Assembly (NCBI GenBank): GCA_033239005.1
Contig: BSQZ01000001.1
Coordinates: forward strand, 11,380,000-11,443,999
Direction: 5' to 3'
Origin: Lamellibrachia satsuma
Lineage: Eukaryota > Annelida > Polychaeta > Sabellida > Siboglinidae
Length of the DNA: 64,000 nucleotides
Part shown: one piece after another, positions 33,501 to 44,100 of the stretch
Layout: the number at the start of each line of letters is the position of its first letter
Numbering within the stretch: the stretch's first letter is position 1
The notes under the pieces: model-generated
The model's database searches: none
What the model was told of the DNA's origin: nothing
What the model saw: the letters and a program-made list of their open reading frames with translations, nothing else
Position numbers and translations under genes: made by a program

Positions 33501-36500
33501 ATCCGTCCATTGATTGTTGTAGTCATTACATCTGTTGTGTCTGTTCCCTTTATACAAGAACATATACTTTTTTGACTGACTGCACTTTGATGCTAAAAAG
33601 TCTACCACCTAGATCTCTGAGGCGGATTGAAGGGAATACCAACAAGGCACTAGCGAAAATGCGATGCGTCCACAAAGTTCAATATTGGATGTACTATATG
33701 CCAACATAAAAATGTAACATATAGATTTATTTATATGTTAAATTAGATGTTTAATACATCTAACTTCAAAGCACATAAAATAAATAAAATGTGACGATTT
33801 CATGATACCTTCCTTGGATGTCTGAATCATAACAGTTAATTTATTTTAATATGATCATTAAAAAAAATTACATTTTGGAAATCCATATTGTCCCATTATC
33901 CATGTCCATATTTCAACTATTGTTTATGCAATTTATGCTTGTTCATTTCAATAGACACCCAGCAGTGATGAAATGTACTTCCTTGACTGACAGCACGTTT
34001 GATGCTAAAAAAGTCAACCACCGATCTGAGTTGGGTTCAGTTTATAGCTGCTATGCTATGAGTGCTCAACTGTTGAGCATTAACTTGCTGTTGACAACTA
34101 ATGTTTTTAGGAACTGACAGTTAGCATTGTGTTATCAAAATTAATTTTTTTAAGCTGTTGACAAAACTAAGCTTAGTTGGACTGGGTTACTCCTGCTTTG
34201 TTGCTATACGTAAAACAGTGCTAAGAATTTAGTCAAGTAAATTATATTTACAAAAAACAAGGTTACTTTGTAATTTTTGCAATTACACTTTTTACAGTGT
34301 CAGTGTAGTTGGTTGCATTAAAGTGTAGGTGATGGTGATTCTGTTTCCACACATTTGCGGTTTCCATCCAAGAAACCTTGTAGTTTCAAAGAGAGCAAAT
34401 GCCTTCCTTGGATAACTGACCCATGACATTTTGAAGAAATTAAGGAGTGCATTCTTGAACAAATTATGTGGTTATTCTTGTGCATTTTTGATGTGCGTTT
34501 ATTATTTTCATGATTTGTTACACTTGCATGACATCACATTTGACGTGTCATTGACTGTATATTTCCTTGACCGATGCTATAAAAATCTGTAGATCTCGGG
34601 TCCAGTTTACAGTTTGATTAATTGGTTGGAAGCCTGCTTTCACAATCGGTTCCTACCATTAATTGTTGCTGCCATTACATTTCTTGTGTCTGTGTTCTAA
34701 GAAAGTTAACCTGGCAATGATGAAATATACTTCCTTGACTGACTGCACTTTGATGCTAAAAAAAGTCTACCACCTAGATCTCTGAGTCGGGTTTGTGCTA
34801 AACTAACTGGAACTATGATGAGTTTTCAACACTTAATTTTTACATTGATTACACAATAGTGATCGTTCCATTACATCCTTGATATTTATTCTTGTTTAGT
34901 TGCTACCCAATGGTGTCATGTATTGCAATCATATTTAATGCATGTTTATTTGAAAATTTACAATTGGTATGTATCCGCCGTTTGTATGTGTTGATGATGA
35001 TGATACTGTTTCCATACATTCGCGGTTTCCACCCGAGAAACCTCGTGGTTTCAAAGAGGGCAATCACCTTCCTTGGATGTCTGAATCAACATTTGGCAAT
35101 TTTTTATGTGATTATTTAAAAATTACATTTAGTTTCTTTAAAATGTCAGTGTTTCTTTTGAAATCCAGAAGAGTATTTTGGAAATTGTAGTTATCCAGTT
35201 ATCCTTGTACATGTCATATATTTCAACGTACCACTGCAATTTATTAAATTGTAGTTCATTTCCATAGACCAACCTGGCAGTGATGAAACATACTTCCTTG
35301 ACTGACAGCACTTTTTGATGCTAAAAAAAGTCTACCACCTAGATCTCTGAGTTGGGTTGAATCTTGGATTCCTTAAGTCCGGGTGAGGCTGGCACTGCTA
35401 CTGGTCGTCTATTTTCGTTTTCCTTCTGTCACTGATCCTGTTTCACTGGCATCTCCACTCCCGCCAAGTTGTTTCATGCAGTCCAAGTCTCTGTCTTCCT
35501 GTACCCTCTGCTCTCTTCGAGAACCATTCTATAAAATCGACACTAATGCACATCAGTAACTGAAGGTTGGCATTGTGCTGTCAGAAACTTGTTTTCTGTA
35601 TCTTTTGAAGCGGTCGTCAAAGTTAAATTTGTTTTAGTTGGTCTGTACTTTATTGCTGTAGATAAAATGTAGCTAAGAATGTTGTCAATTAAATTATATT
35701 AAAAAACAAGTTGCTTTATTTGTAATTGTTAGAGTTATACTTGTTGGTGATGATGATATTGTTTCCATACATTCGCGGTTTCCACCCGAGAAACCTCGTG
35801 GTTTCAAAGAGGGCAATCACCTTCCTTGGATGTCTGAACCAACAGTCTCTGTTTGATGTGCTGTTTTTGCAAATTGTTTGTAAACTGTCACTTGTATTAA
35901 ACACAGTATTTTTTACTACAATTTCGTCTGCCACTACTATGTCCTATTAATATTTTACTTGTATTATTTTTTGGTAAATTGAGGGCCTACTTTCGTTACC
36001 CTGGTATCCTCTGGGGAGACCTTACTTGAACAATGGCGTTTACAGTGATGTACGAATTTCTTCACCTGAATTGATCCATGTGGATTACAAACGAGCTTTT
36101 TAAATCTGAGTGAATGCCTTGATCAAACTTTTAAACCTATAATAATTGATTTTTCTTGAATGTGGCCTTCATTGTCAGTCCAGTAAATAAGACAAAGTAG
36201 CGCTTGCCTCTTTCTCAAATGCTTAGCTGGTTCCAACAGCAGAGATTTGTCATAATTTGAACATTGGTGATGATGATACTGTTTCCATACATTCGCGGTT
36301 TCCACCTGAGAAACCTCGTGGTTTCTAAGAGGGCAATCACCTTCCTTGGATGTCTGAACCAATGTCTACACCCAACTTCATGGTAAAGTGGTCTTTGTTT
36401 AACTTGGAGTTGTCTTTAACCTGGTTATTGTTTGACTGTTGTAGGGAGGACAGGTCAGCACTGAACAAACTCAACGAGGCAGTCAAGACCAACTTCAATG

Positions 36501-36933
36501 AACGTTTCGATGAGGTATGTTTTCTGTTTTTTAATTTTTTCTTTTATATCATCATTTTAAATTGTTGCCATATTATGTTGCTTTTTCCATTGCTGAAACT
36601 ATGAAATGAAGTAGTAACCAGTGATTCATTTGTCCAATGATTCACGAAAACTTAGCAACTTTGTGGATACCAGATAGGTTCAATCAAAAATGAATGAGAC
36701 GAGCGGAAAATTTAGGAGGGACCTTTAAATTATAGCTTTTGGTAATAAGTTCTGGCTCGTAATGTTTGCAATGTCTAGTCAATATTTTTAAGTAGACGTC
36801 TGTTTATACAAACGTGTTTGTGTTTCAGCTGAGACGTCACTGGGGCGGTGGCATCATGGGTGCCAAGTCACAGGCAAGGATTGCCAAGTTGGAGAAGACC
36901 AAGGCTAAGGAACTCGCACAGAGGGTGTCCTGA
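30589..36933 (+). CDS. RPL7A: 60S ribosomal protein eL8 (RPL7A, Surfeit 3), snoRNA host gene
   Basis: Seven coding exons (30589-30591, 31132-31249, 31696-31845, 32229-32449, 32789-32919, 36445-36514, 36829-36933) join to 265 residues; the human protein has 266. Exon 1 codes only for Met, as in vertebrates. Recognisable parts are [40 protein letters not shown], the L7Ae/eL8 fold with [20 protein letters not shown] and [20 protein letters not shown], and the C-terminal [20 protein letters not shown]. The product is a structural protein of the large ribosomal subunit. All introns are GT-AG. Introns 2, 4 and 5 carry box C/D snoRNAs of the U36, U14 and U24 families. An AATAAA hexamer follows the stop by about 50 bp. 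The gene is divergent from MED22. Confidence 0.97.
31422..31507 (+). ncRNA. SNORD36: Box C/D snoRNA U36 (copy 1, RPL7A intron 2)
   Basis: Terminal stem TGGCGTT/AACGCCA, box C GTGATGT (31433-31439), box D' CTGA (31454-31457) and box D CTGA (31494-31497). The D' guide GAATTTCTTCAC is complementary to GTGAAGAAATTC of 28S rRNA. The D guide GAGCTTTTTAA is complementary to TTAAAAAGCTC of 18S rRNA. These are the two known U36 targets, and RPL7A is its known host. Confidence 0.9.
32604..32708 (+). ncRNA. SNORD14: Box C/D snoRNA U14 (copy 1, RPL7A intron 4)
   Basis: Box C ATGATGA (32613-32619), box D CTGA (32697-32700), terminal stem CAGT(C)GGTT/AACCACTG. Domain A CATTCGCGGTTTCCAC and domain B ACCTTCCTTGGATGT are the two 18S rRNA-pairing elements that define U14. 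It ends 80 nt before the intron acceptor, the usual spacing for intron-coded C/D snoRNAs. U14 is needed for 18S rRNA processing and guides a 2'-O-methylation. Confidence 0.93.
33075..33176 (+). ncRNA. SNORD14: Box C/D snoRNA U14 (copy 2, RPL7A intron 5)
   Basis: Box C ATGATGA (33082-33088), box D CTGA (33166-33169), terminal pairing TGGT/ACCA. Domains A and B are intact. It lies near the 5' end of the 3.5-kb intron 5, far from the acceptor, so release may need a splicing-independent route or an alternative acceptor. Confidence 0.87.
33247..33291 (+). pseudogene. U14 3' fragment
   Basis: Only the segment from domain B (CACCTTCCTTGGATGTCT) is present and the box D reads CTCA, so it is not functional. 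Confidence 0.8.
33405..33462 (+). pseudogene. Decayed U24-like snoRNA
   Basis: Retains TTTCCTTGACTAATGCTATA and AAAATCTAGCTGA from the U24-like consensus, but lacks box C and most of the 28S guide. The upstream flank (TTATTATTTTCATGATTTGT) matches that of the decayed copy near 34500. Confidence 0.6.
33553..33624 (+). ncRNA. U24-like box C/D snoRNA (copy A, box C lost)
   Basis: Guide CTACCACCTAGATCT is followed by box D CTGA (33617-33620), with D' CTGA and C' TTGATGC upstream. A recognisable box C is missing, so this copy is probably inactive. Confidence 0.6.
33806..33836 (+). pseudogene. U14 3' fragment with box D
   Basis: ACCTTCCTTGGATGTCTGAA is present without domain A or box C. Confidence 0.75.
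33957..34036 (+). ncRNA. SNORD24: U24-like box C/D snoRNA (copy B)
   Basis: Box C GTGATGA (33965-33971), D' CTGA (33987-33990), C' TTGATGC (34000-34006), D CTGA (34026-34029), stem ACCCA/TGGGT. The guide reads CAACCACCGATCTGA, so it has lost two bases relative to the other copies and pairs less well with 28S rRNA. Confidence 0.75.
34327..34426 (+). ncRNA. U14 copy 3, decaying
   Basis: Box C is ATGGTGA (34332-34338) and domain B reads GCCTTCCTTGGATAACTGA, with changes in both the guide and the spacing to box D (34416-34419). Domain A is ACATTTGCGGTTTCCATC. It is probably a pseudogene copy. Confidence 0.75.
34545..34618 (+). pseudogene. Decayed U24-like snoRNA
   Basis: Keeps TTTCCTTGACCGATGCTATA and GTAGATCTCGGG but has no box C and no box D. 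Confidence 0.6.
34708..34793 (+). ncRNA. SNORD24: U24-like box C/D snoRNA (copy C)
   Basis: Box C ATGATGA (34717-34723), D' CTGA (34739-34742), C' TTGATGC (34750-34756), D CTGA (34782-34785), terminal pairing AACC/GGTT. The guide CTACCACCTAGATCT pairs with AGATCTTGGTGGTAG of 28S rRNA at 14 of 15 positions, the known U24 target. RPL7A is the known U24 host gene. Confidence 0.85.
34989..35091 (+). ncRNA. SNORD14: Box C/D snoRNA U14 (copy 4, RPL7A intron 5)
   Basis: Box C ATGATGA (34997-35003), box D CTGA (35081-35084), terminal stem TGTTGA/TCAACA, which differs from the other copies but still pairs. Domains A and B are intact. Confidence 0.9.
35271..35358 (+). ncRNA. SNORD24: U24-like box C/D snoRNA (copy D)
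   Basis: Box C GTGATGA (35280-35286), D' CTGA (35302-35305), C' TTGATGC (35315-35321), D CTGA (35347-35350), terminal pairing AACC/GGTT. Same 28S guide as copy C, including its single mismatch. Confidence 0.85.
35742..35844 (+). ncRNA. SNORD14: Box C/D snoRNA U14 (copy 5, RPL7A intron 5)
   Basis: Box C ATGATGA (35750-35756), box D CTGA (35834-35837), seven-pair terminal stem TGTTGGT/ACCAACA. Both 18S domains are intact. Its upstream flank is homologous to that of copy 3, so the two arose by duplication of a larger block. Confidence 0.92.
36031..36121 (+). ncRNA. SNORD36: Box C/D snoRNA U36 (copy 2, RPL7A intron 5)
   Basis: Box C GTGATGT (36045-36051), D' CTGA (36066-36069), D CTGA (36106-36109), stem GGCGTT/AATGCC with one G-U pair. 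Both rRNA guides are the same as in copy 1. Confidence 0.88.
36261..36365 (+). ncRNA. SNORD14: Box C/D snoRNA U14 (copy 6, RPL7A intron 5)
   Basis: Box C ATGATGA (36270-36276), box D CTGA (36354-36357), eight-pair terminal stem ACATTGGT/ACCAATGT, the strongest of the set. It ends 79 nt before the exon 6 acceptor, the canonical spacing for splicing-coupled processing, so this is the intron 5 copy most likely to be made efficiently. Confidence 0.94.
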
Positions 36934-36981
36934 GTGTTGGCTCTACGACGTCATCTCACTTCGCATTGTACAGCAGTGGAA

Positions 36982-36987
36982 AATAAA
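36982..36987 (+). promoter_or_regulatory. RPL7A poly(A) signal
   Basis: AATAAA lies about 50 bp after the RPL7A stop codon, which suits the short 3' UTRs of ribosomal protein genes. Confidence 0.75.
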
Positions 36988-36999
36988 CAAATTAAAACA

Positions 37000-39900
37000 A
37001 GTTTGATGTGTTTAGTTGTTAATTCTACCAGTAACTATAATTATGAGTTCTTTCTCTGTGAAATGGGGAATGGTACAAAGCATCGGTCAATACAAGTGCA
37101 TGTAATACCATATCACGTTGTACTAGACTCTAAAACGGTCTGATAATGTTTCTTTTGCACTTCCTGTAGCTACATACGTAACCAACAATGTAAGTAGGTT
37201 TTCGCTTTTGCATCAGGCACACCGATGCAAAAGCTTGATGTGTATAGGGATGGGGTAAAATAAATACAATCGATGTGATGTTTACGTATCTGCATAATTT
37301 CAGTATCCTTTGACGGTGACCTTGCTTGATCTTTCCACGATGCATACAGCACTGCATGACGGCTCCAAAAGTTTTCGAATGTTGCGTGCGTGTAATGGGA
37401 CGATGAATTTATCATTGTAAATGTTACAATAACGTATGCGGAACGGCACAATTTCGAAAATTTATCATTCGATAGTGACCTTATTTGACGTTCGTTCCAC
37501 GCTTACTGCACCATTTGAAAGCGCGACTCATTTTTACGGAGGAACTTTCAAATGGTGTTTTTTTTAGTGGGAGCATTTAAATCCATGTAACTTTTTCCAA
37601 GAAAATACACCAGGTGGCATAACTAGTTATCCCAGCGCACTACACCTAGCCTCGATTATCCAGACTCCGTGCTGAGGCGCCACCGTTTGTCGAACACTTT
37701 GTTGCCTGGATGCAAAGTGTAGGGTAACGTGGGGCATGTCCGCATGCTGATACACCTATCTATTTATTGACCATACAACGTAGTGTTTGGTTTCAGAACT
37801 GTTTGTGCAGAATCTCATATAATTGTCTACATACATTCATACGTATCTCACACCTAAAGTGATATATGCATATCGGTGTGCCTGATGCATTTTTGGAATG
37901 TGTGTTATTCTTGTCGTTGCACAAATAAACTTTTACCGCCATAGACTACGTGAACATTGACAATCTTCTCCCGCTGGTCATTTGGAACACATCCGCACAG
38001 GCGTGTACGGGTATACCCCAGTGCAGTAAGTTCATTTACACAATGTGATGTCATGATTGTAGATGCTATTAAAATATACATTTAATTTGGTTCGCCCGTA
38101 TTTATGGAGGAATGAGGATACTTATCAACTAAAGCCATTAGCTAACCCATGTGGCAGGAAGTGGGAGTTTGATCCTACAAATGGTGGGAGGTATGAGGAT
38201 GGCCTCAATGTAGGTTTATTGTTCAAGTATCTTGTAGTGTGTAATTATAATGTTGTTTTTGTTCTGTCTTGGTTTTCTTCGTCGCATGGCTTTTTATCGG
38301 GGCTGTACAGTAGTTGATACATACGGTGCATATCGTCACATCAAGGCAACGTTATTAAATATAAACTAAGGCAACGTTATTATATATGAACTAAGGCAGT
38401 ATTATTAGATCAACTACAACATATTTTATTGTTTATATGAGCGCATTTGACCCCACATAATACTTATGGGTATACCTATTTCCTAACAAGACTGAAATAG
38501 ATGTGTGCAATTATTCCAACACAGTTTGTTGATTACCATAAAGTAATATTAGACAAGGGAGCAATTATAATAATACAAATAAAGGAAGTTTCTAAGTGGC
38601 CCAATCGAGGGAACTTGTAGCAAAGCACTTTTGGTCACAGGTAAATCTACATTGTTTCGGACTACCAAAGACTTTATTAGGGTTTACATAAATTTAGTGC
38701 CAATGATCATATATAAACGGAAGAGGATGAAAACGAAACTGACAAATGGTGTACCTCCGGGGGCAAAGGCTGGATGTCCACTGAGGGGTTTGTTACTTGG
38801 CTGTGACATTTCGTAGATTTTGTTAAAGCAACGAAGGAGGAGACTGTTGTGCTCATACTCGATAGCCACGTGATCCAATTTGGCTGCAACAGATATGGTT
38901 CGGGAAGCTGGTGTGGTCATGGTCTCACTTCCGCCACACACGACTCACCGATTCCAGCCTTTAGATGGTTTTTTCGGACCGTTTGGGAAATACTACGATG
39001 ATGCATCGAGGATGTGGATGAGAGAACATGTCGGCAGGCCAGTGTAACATGGTAAGTCGCCGAAATTCTTAATATGGCATACAGAAAAGCGGCATCCGTT
39101 CAGAATACTGTTATTGGCTTCAGGAAGACAAGTCTGTGGTCATTGACCATAGATGTATTCCAAGACCCCGACTTCGCTGCTGCTACGGTAACTAATGTAA
39201 TCACGGAAGCTGCACAAGAGCACAATCCTATGTGACCTCTGACCCCAACTGTTGCAGCTCCAGCACTGATAGCTGTTGTCATGGAAGCTGTACCAGAGTG
39301 ATGCCCACCGAAGAAAGAAACTAAAGTTAAACAAAGCAAAGTCGGATACGCCTACTAGGCTTACATCCACCCAAGAGCCCAGTACTTCTAAGACCACTAC
39401 AACTCAATCGAGAGCACACAACAGTTCTGATCCACCCAAACCTAGTCGATTGCAGCTCATCAAGGACATCAAAGGCTGTAGAACTGTTCAATTGTCCTCA
39501 ATTTTGTACGATGGTAAAATCTACCCAGGCATAATGCGACGAGTCAGGGATGTGACGAAAGAAACTGTGGCAGTGCAGTGCAAGTAAATTGTGGGACAGA
39601 ACAGGTTCCAATTAAGGGTTTCGGTGCATGTAGCTGCGAGACAGAACATGTTGTGGTGGGTTCTAACGGATGTCGATCATTTCCGCTAGCCTATTCCGGA
39701 GCCATATTGACAGAAGACTATTGACATTAGGCCCTGTTAACATCTCATTTGGCTATTGATTAATTCTATGTTTCTAATGAACACTATATTTGATTCACGT
39801 ATTAGTTTAAAGTTTGTTGGTTTACATAATTTGTTTGTCCAGTCGAAGAAGACATGGGACATTGTGTAGGGTGGATGGAACTACAAAGATTATGAACACT

Positions 39901-40936
39901 GGTATTTATTAGTACATTGTATTTAACTAATGATAACTATTATTGTTATAATGAACACTATATATTACTTATGTATCAATTCATAATTATGCTTAGTCCT
40001 ATATAATCATTTTACTTTTGGTCCAATCGAAGACATTTGGGTGGTCCAATCAAGGAAATCGTTGCAACGATTGGACCTTTCTGTATTTTTTTTCTCAAAA
40101 TTCATCAATGATTTTTGTGGTGATAAATAGTTTGTTGTTGAAAAAATATATATAAACCCTATGTTAGTATATTGTTTACATCAATTCCATTTGTTTTCGC
40201 GTCTCTATTCAAGTTTATTGTTAGGGATTCCAATCCCGGCAACTCTCCCGGGGGCCCTAGCATAGATCATGTCATTTAGCATAAATCATGTTATATAGCA
40301 TAGATCATGTAATTTAGCAAAAGTCATGTTATATAGTATAAACTATATCTGTTCTAGTATCTTGACCGCCCAAAAGTGTTTCAATTATCCATAATTTGTT
40401 AGTATAATTTTGCCGTTATCTGCTTAATTTGAATGTTTCGTCCCGAATATTATGTCTACGTGGCATGCTTGAGCGACACGGTCGACATTCATAAACATAT
40501 AACTGGCACATTATTTGCACTATTGTGGTTCACTAAAATCTATTTGGGCGGTGAATATGTTAGTATATAAATATTGTATATTATATAACATAATTTTACG
40601 AAAAATGTCTTTGTACCTTTGAAGAATATTTGTTGTGGCACTGCGCCAACATAGTAAGCCCTTATATTAAACGTTAGCAATGACCAACGTCATACTTGAC
40701 ACTTCATCATAATGCCCACTTATAATAATACAATGTCAACTAATATATTTCATTTATAGCCTAGCCACCCTTCGAAATCTTTATAAGGCAGAACAATACT
40801 CGGGCTTAACACCTGTAAGACTTAGGCGTACTTTCAAATGTTTATCTCTTTAGTATTCAAACCGAGCAGCGCAACGGTCATTGTTCAAACAAATCGGTCG
40901 ACACCTCTGTACGTAAGTGGCACCTTCACAAATACT
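37000..40936. other. Downstream region, no intact gene
   Basis: SURF1, the vertebrate neighbour of RPL7A, is not visible here. Repeat-like pieces are two diverged segments with GGTGACCTTGCTTGATC (37314) and AGTGACCTTATTTGACG (37475) that resemble ends of the 218-bp foldback family, short tandem motifs at 38340-38410, a remnant open frame at 39276, and short direct repeats with CATAGATCATGT at 40260-40340. Confidence 0.5.
39276..39587 (+). pseudogene. Unrecognised open frame, possibly transposon-derived
   Basis: An open frame of 103 codons with a lysine-rich start, a low-complexity Ser/Thr/Pro stretch and a C-terminal part with SSILYDGKIYPGIMRRVRDV. Similar folded ends occur in transposon-associated proteins, but I cannot name the family. 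No splice sites, promoter or neighbouring exon were found. Confidence 0.25.
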
Positions 40937-40944
40937 ACTGACAG

Positions 40945-41028
40945 CAGGGCGTTTTTTATTGAATTTTCACTGGGGGGGGCAATGTCCTAAAAGGGCACTC
41001 CAAATGGTTAAAAAGGGCAGCTTACGCA

Positions 41029-41100
<72 letters not shown>

Positions 41101-44100
41101 TATCTTTTTATCCATATGGTTGCACACTGACGACTGCATCTCGGTATAAAATTAATGTTACACATATATCCCAGAAACATTTTTTATTACAAACTCTTGC
41201 AGTAGTTAGAGAACACGTCTCTAGCAACTTGCAAGTCAGTACGTTTGACAGTCGTCTCAATTTTACTAGACGAGCCCCGTTTCGCGGGTGAATCTCCTAA
41301 CGAATTCACGCTGCCCGTAGATGTCCAAATCTGGAGCCCCCATCTTCTGGTCTTCTCCAGGAATTTGACGACAGCGGGTCGAGGGTCAAAGTAGGTGGTG
41401 CCCACAACATTCAGTGCCACAATGAGGCGGAGGTTTCTCGTGTCTTCACCCATGCTGGTGCGGTGATTGTCGACCACAAGGTTGTGATGGCTCACGATCC
41501 TTTCGGTCTGCATAGAGTGTGGACCCATGCAAGCCAGAGATGCCAACAACTTCTGAACTGAACCTGTGGTGACTGGCATAAGTTGCCGCAATCTGACAGT
41601 CATCTTACAACCGAGATCACAGCCATCAGGCAGGAACGGCACATTCGTGATGTTCTCACATTGCTCGGCTGCCCCGTCCGCAAAGTCAGAAGCTTCGTCT
41701 GGAAAAAGACGCCTGACGACACGCACGCCATGTTCAACGAATGATCCCAAGTTGCGTGATATCAATATCACCAACCCCTTCATGTCTTTGATGACGTCCT
41801 CATGCTCCGGGTGGATGCGTTCAGACAAGTATTCGTGGGATACTTGCACGACCTCCAGCCTGATTGCTCGTGCATTACGGCGGTTCGTACAAACGAACTG
41901 GTGGTTGGACTTTCGCTGTGTTAGGTCCTCACTGGTGCTATCGGTTGGGCTCTTTCTCCTCTCTTCTTCCCGGGAATGGTCAATCCCTCATCAATCTCAA
42001 CTTCTTGACGGCAGCGCCAGTCACAGTGAGAAGATCGCTGATGAACAAATCACTCCTTTGCAACTTCTTCTGGAGTGTTTCAAATATCTCCAGGATGTCG
42101 CCCATCAGTGAGGTGATCCACTTCCGTTGGTGGTTCCAGATTCTCAGAAACCCGTTGGCTTCAGCCTTCTCCTTTCTATCGCTGGTACTTTCTGGTGCCT
42201 GCATCTGTTCCCACACGTTAATGCAGGCTGGTAGGTTATTCAGCACAGCATCCGCCGGCTGCAGCTCGTGCTGGGCAAACCTGACATCGTGGTGCCAGGG
42301 GAACTGTTTGACATTCCCGGCTTGCGCTGACAACATCTTCATCCTTCTCGGCGTCCGGAAGAATCGTACGAGCCTCAGTAGATTAGACTTCCAGATGCCC
42401 AGCGAAGTTGCGTTGTCGGTTTCCAAGTGTCTGGGTAAGGTGGTGATCTTTGTCGCCAGGAGTGTGGTCAGGTGTGATGGCAGTGGATGGATCATGGCTG
42501 CTTGATGAACTGGTTATCGGGCGAGAACACGACGAAGGCAGTACCTCTATGACTGGTGGTACACTTTATCTTTGGGAGTGTCATCAGATGTGATGGCAGC
42601 GGACGGATCATAGTTCCCTGGCGGCATTGTGGGTATTTCTGGCAATGAGTCATTGAGGCTGCGTCGAAAAATTGTGTCTAGGCGTTGACATTTTGCGGCA
42701 GATTTCTATAGCTCTTCTTGTCTTCGTTTTGCATTTATGTCTCTCTTAGGCATGACTGACAGGATATCGACCTGGACAAATTAAATGGTTAAATGTAATA
42801 ACTAACTCAGGAAAAGCATGTCTATTTGAAACACTTGTATAGTGGAATTACAATCCGAGCGGCGACATGCTTTAGACTCTAGACATAAATATACTGAAGA
42901 TATAGGCTTAAGGCAGAAAAGAGAGTAATACAAAACATGTATACCACGTCTATCAATGAAATGGTTGGCTAAGTACATAACAAATCAAAATATAGAAAAT
43001 ACGTACTTCCAAAACTTACATGTGCAAATGTTGATTACATTTTATGTTAATATGTGCACCACCAACTTTTTAGTAACAATTTTCCAAAGTTGATGTCCCT
43101 GCTGACCGCCAACTTTCCATCTCACAAGTAGAACACTATCAACTACTCATACATTTTAAAGTTTATTTGTTTAGTATGTATACAATATGCTTATTTGAGT
43201 TACCATGCTTAAAATTTCGATTTCTCAAAGATGCGGAGAATGAATTGGCTAGGTTACTGCCTTAATCAAAATCTACCCTGACAGGTTTATGGCTGTTATG
43301 ATGTTTGAATCATCTTACCTACAAGAGGGATCATTATTAAAATGTGATTATTTTGTGATAGTTGTTAAACGTTTCCAATTGCTTTCGGTGGACACTACAC
43401 ACACTTTGCCAGGTTTATTTATTATTTGAACAAAAAACAGCCGACTGACAGGTTGTTGATACATTGTTAATCCCCGCCCGCTCGCTCTCGACCAGTGGTA
43501 ATAGCGAATGGGCGTGGTTTAATCTCGCCTGTGCTATACCCGGTACGTTTCGCAATTTCGCGGTCAGGACACTGGTTTATGTTAACAGCTATTTCAACAT
43601 CACTGTAAAGAACTGGATTGCACGCGGCTCAATCGTGTAAAATGTGATGGTACGTCTTGTTGAATTATACACAATTGAAACAAACAGTAACATGCAGGTA
43701 CACATATTTACATATACATAATCATTAGCTATTCTAGAACCGGAACACTGACGTCATAAGTAAACACTTCTATGGCTATGGTATGGCTATGCCAAAGCAC
43801 GTTTTTAGTTCTTCGCATGAACTGTGTGAAGAAGCCATTCGGCAATACGTCACTGTTATTGCTATGATGCTATTACATTCCCATATCAATAAATTGATAT
43901 TTTGTAGACATATTGTCCTTCTTTAACTTGCCACCAATGAAAATTAACTAAAACACACCAACAAAAATAATACAAATTAAGACCTACATTAATACAAGGG
44001 GCTGGTTAAGGAGAATGGGGGCATGCATTGGGGGGGCAAGTTGGTTTGACTGGGGGGGGCAATTGAAAGGGCTGGGGGGCATTGCCCCCCCCACTTTGTA

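Noticed and set aside
38684..38941. Minus-strand 85-codon frame as a candidate SURF1 exon
   Set aside because: No SURF1 motif is present and no flanking exons were found. The resemblance was only positional.
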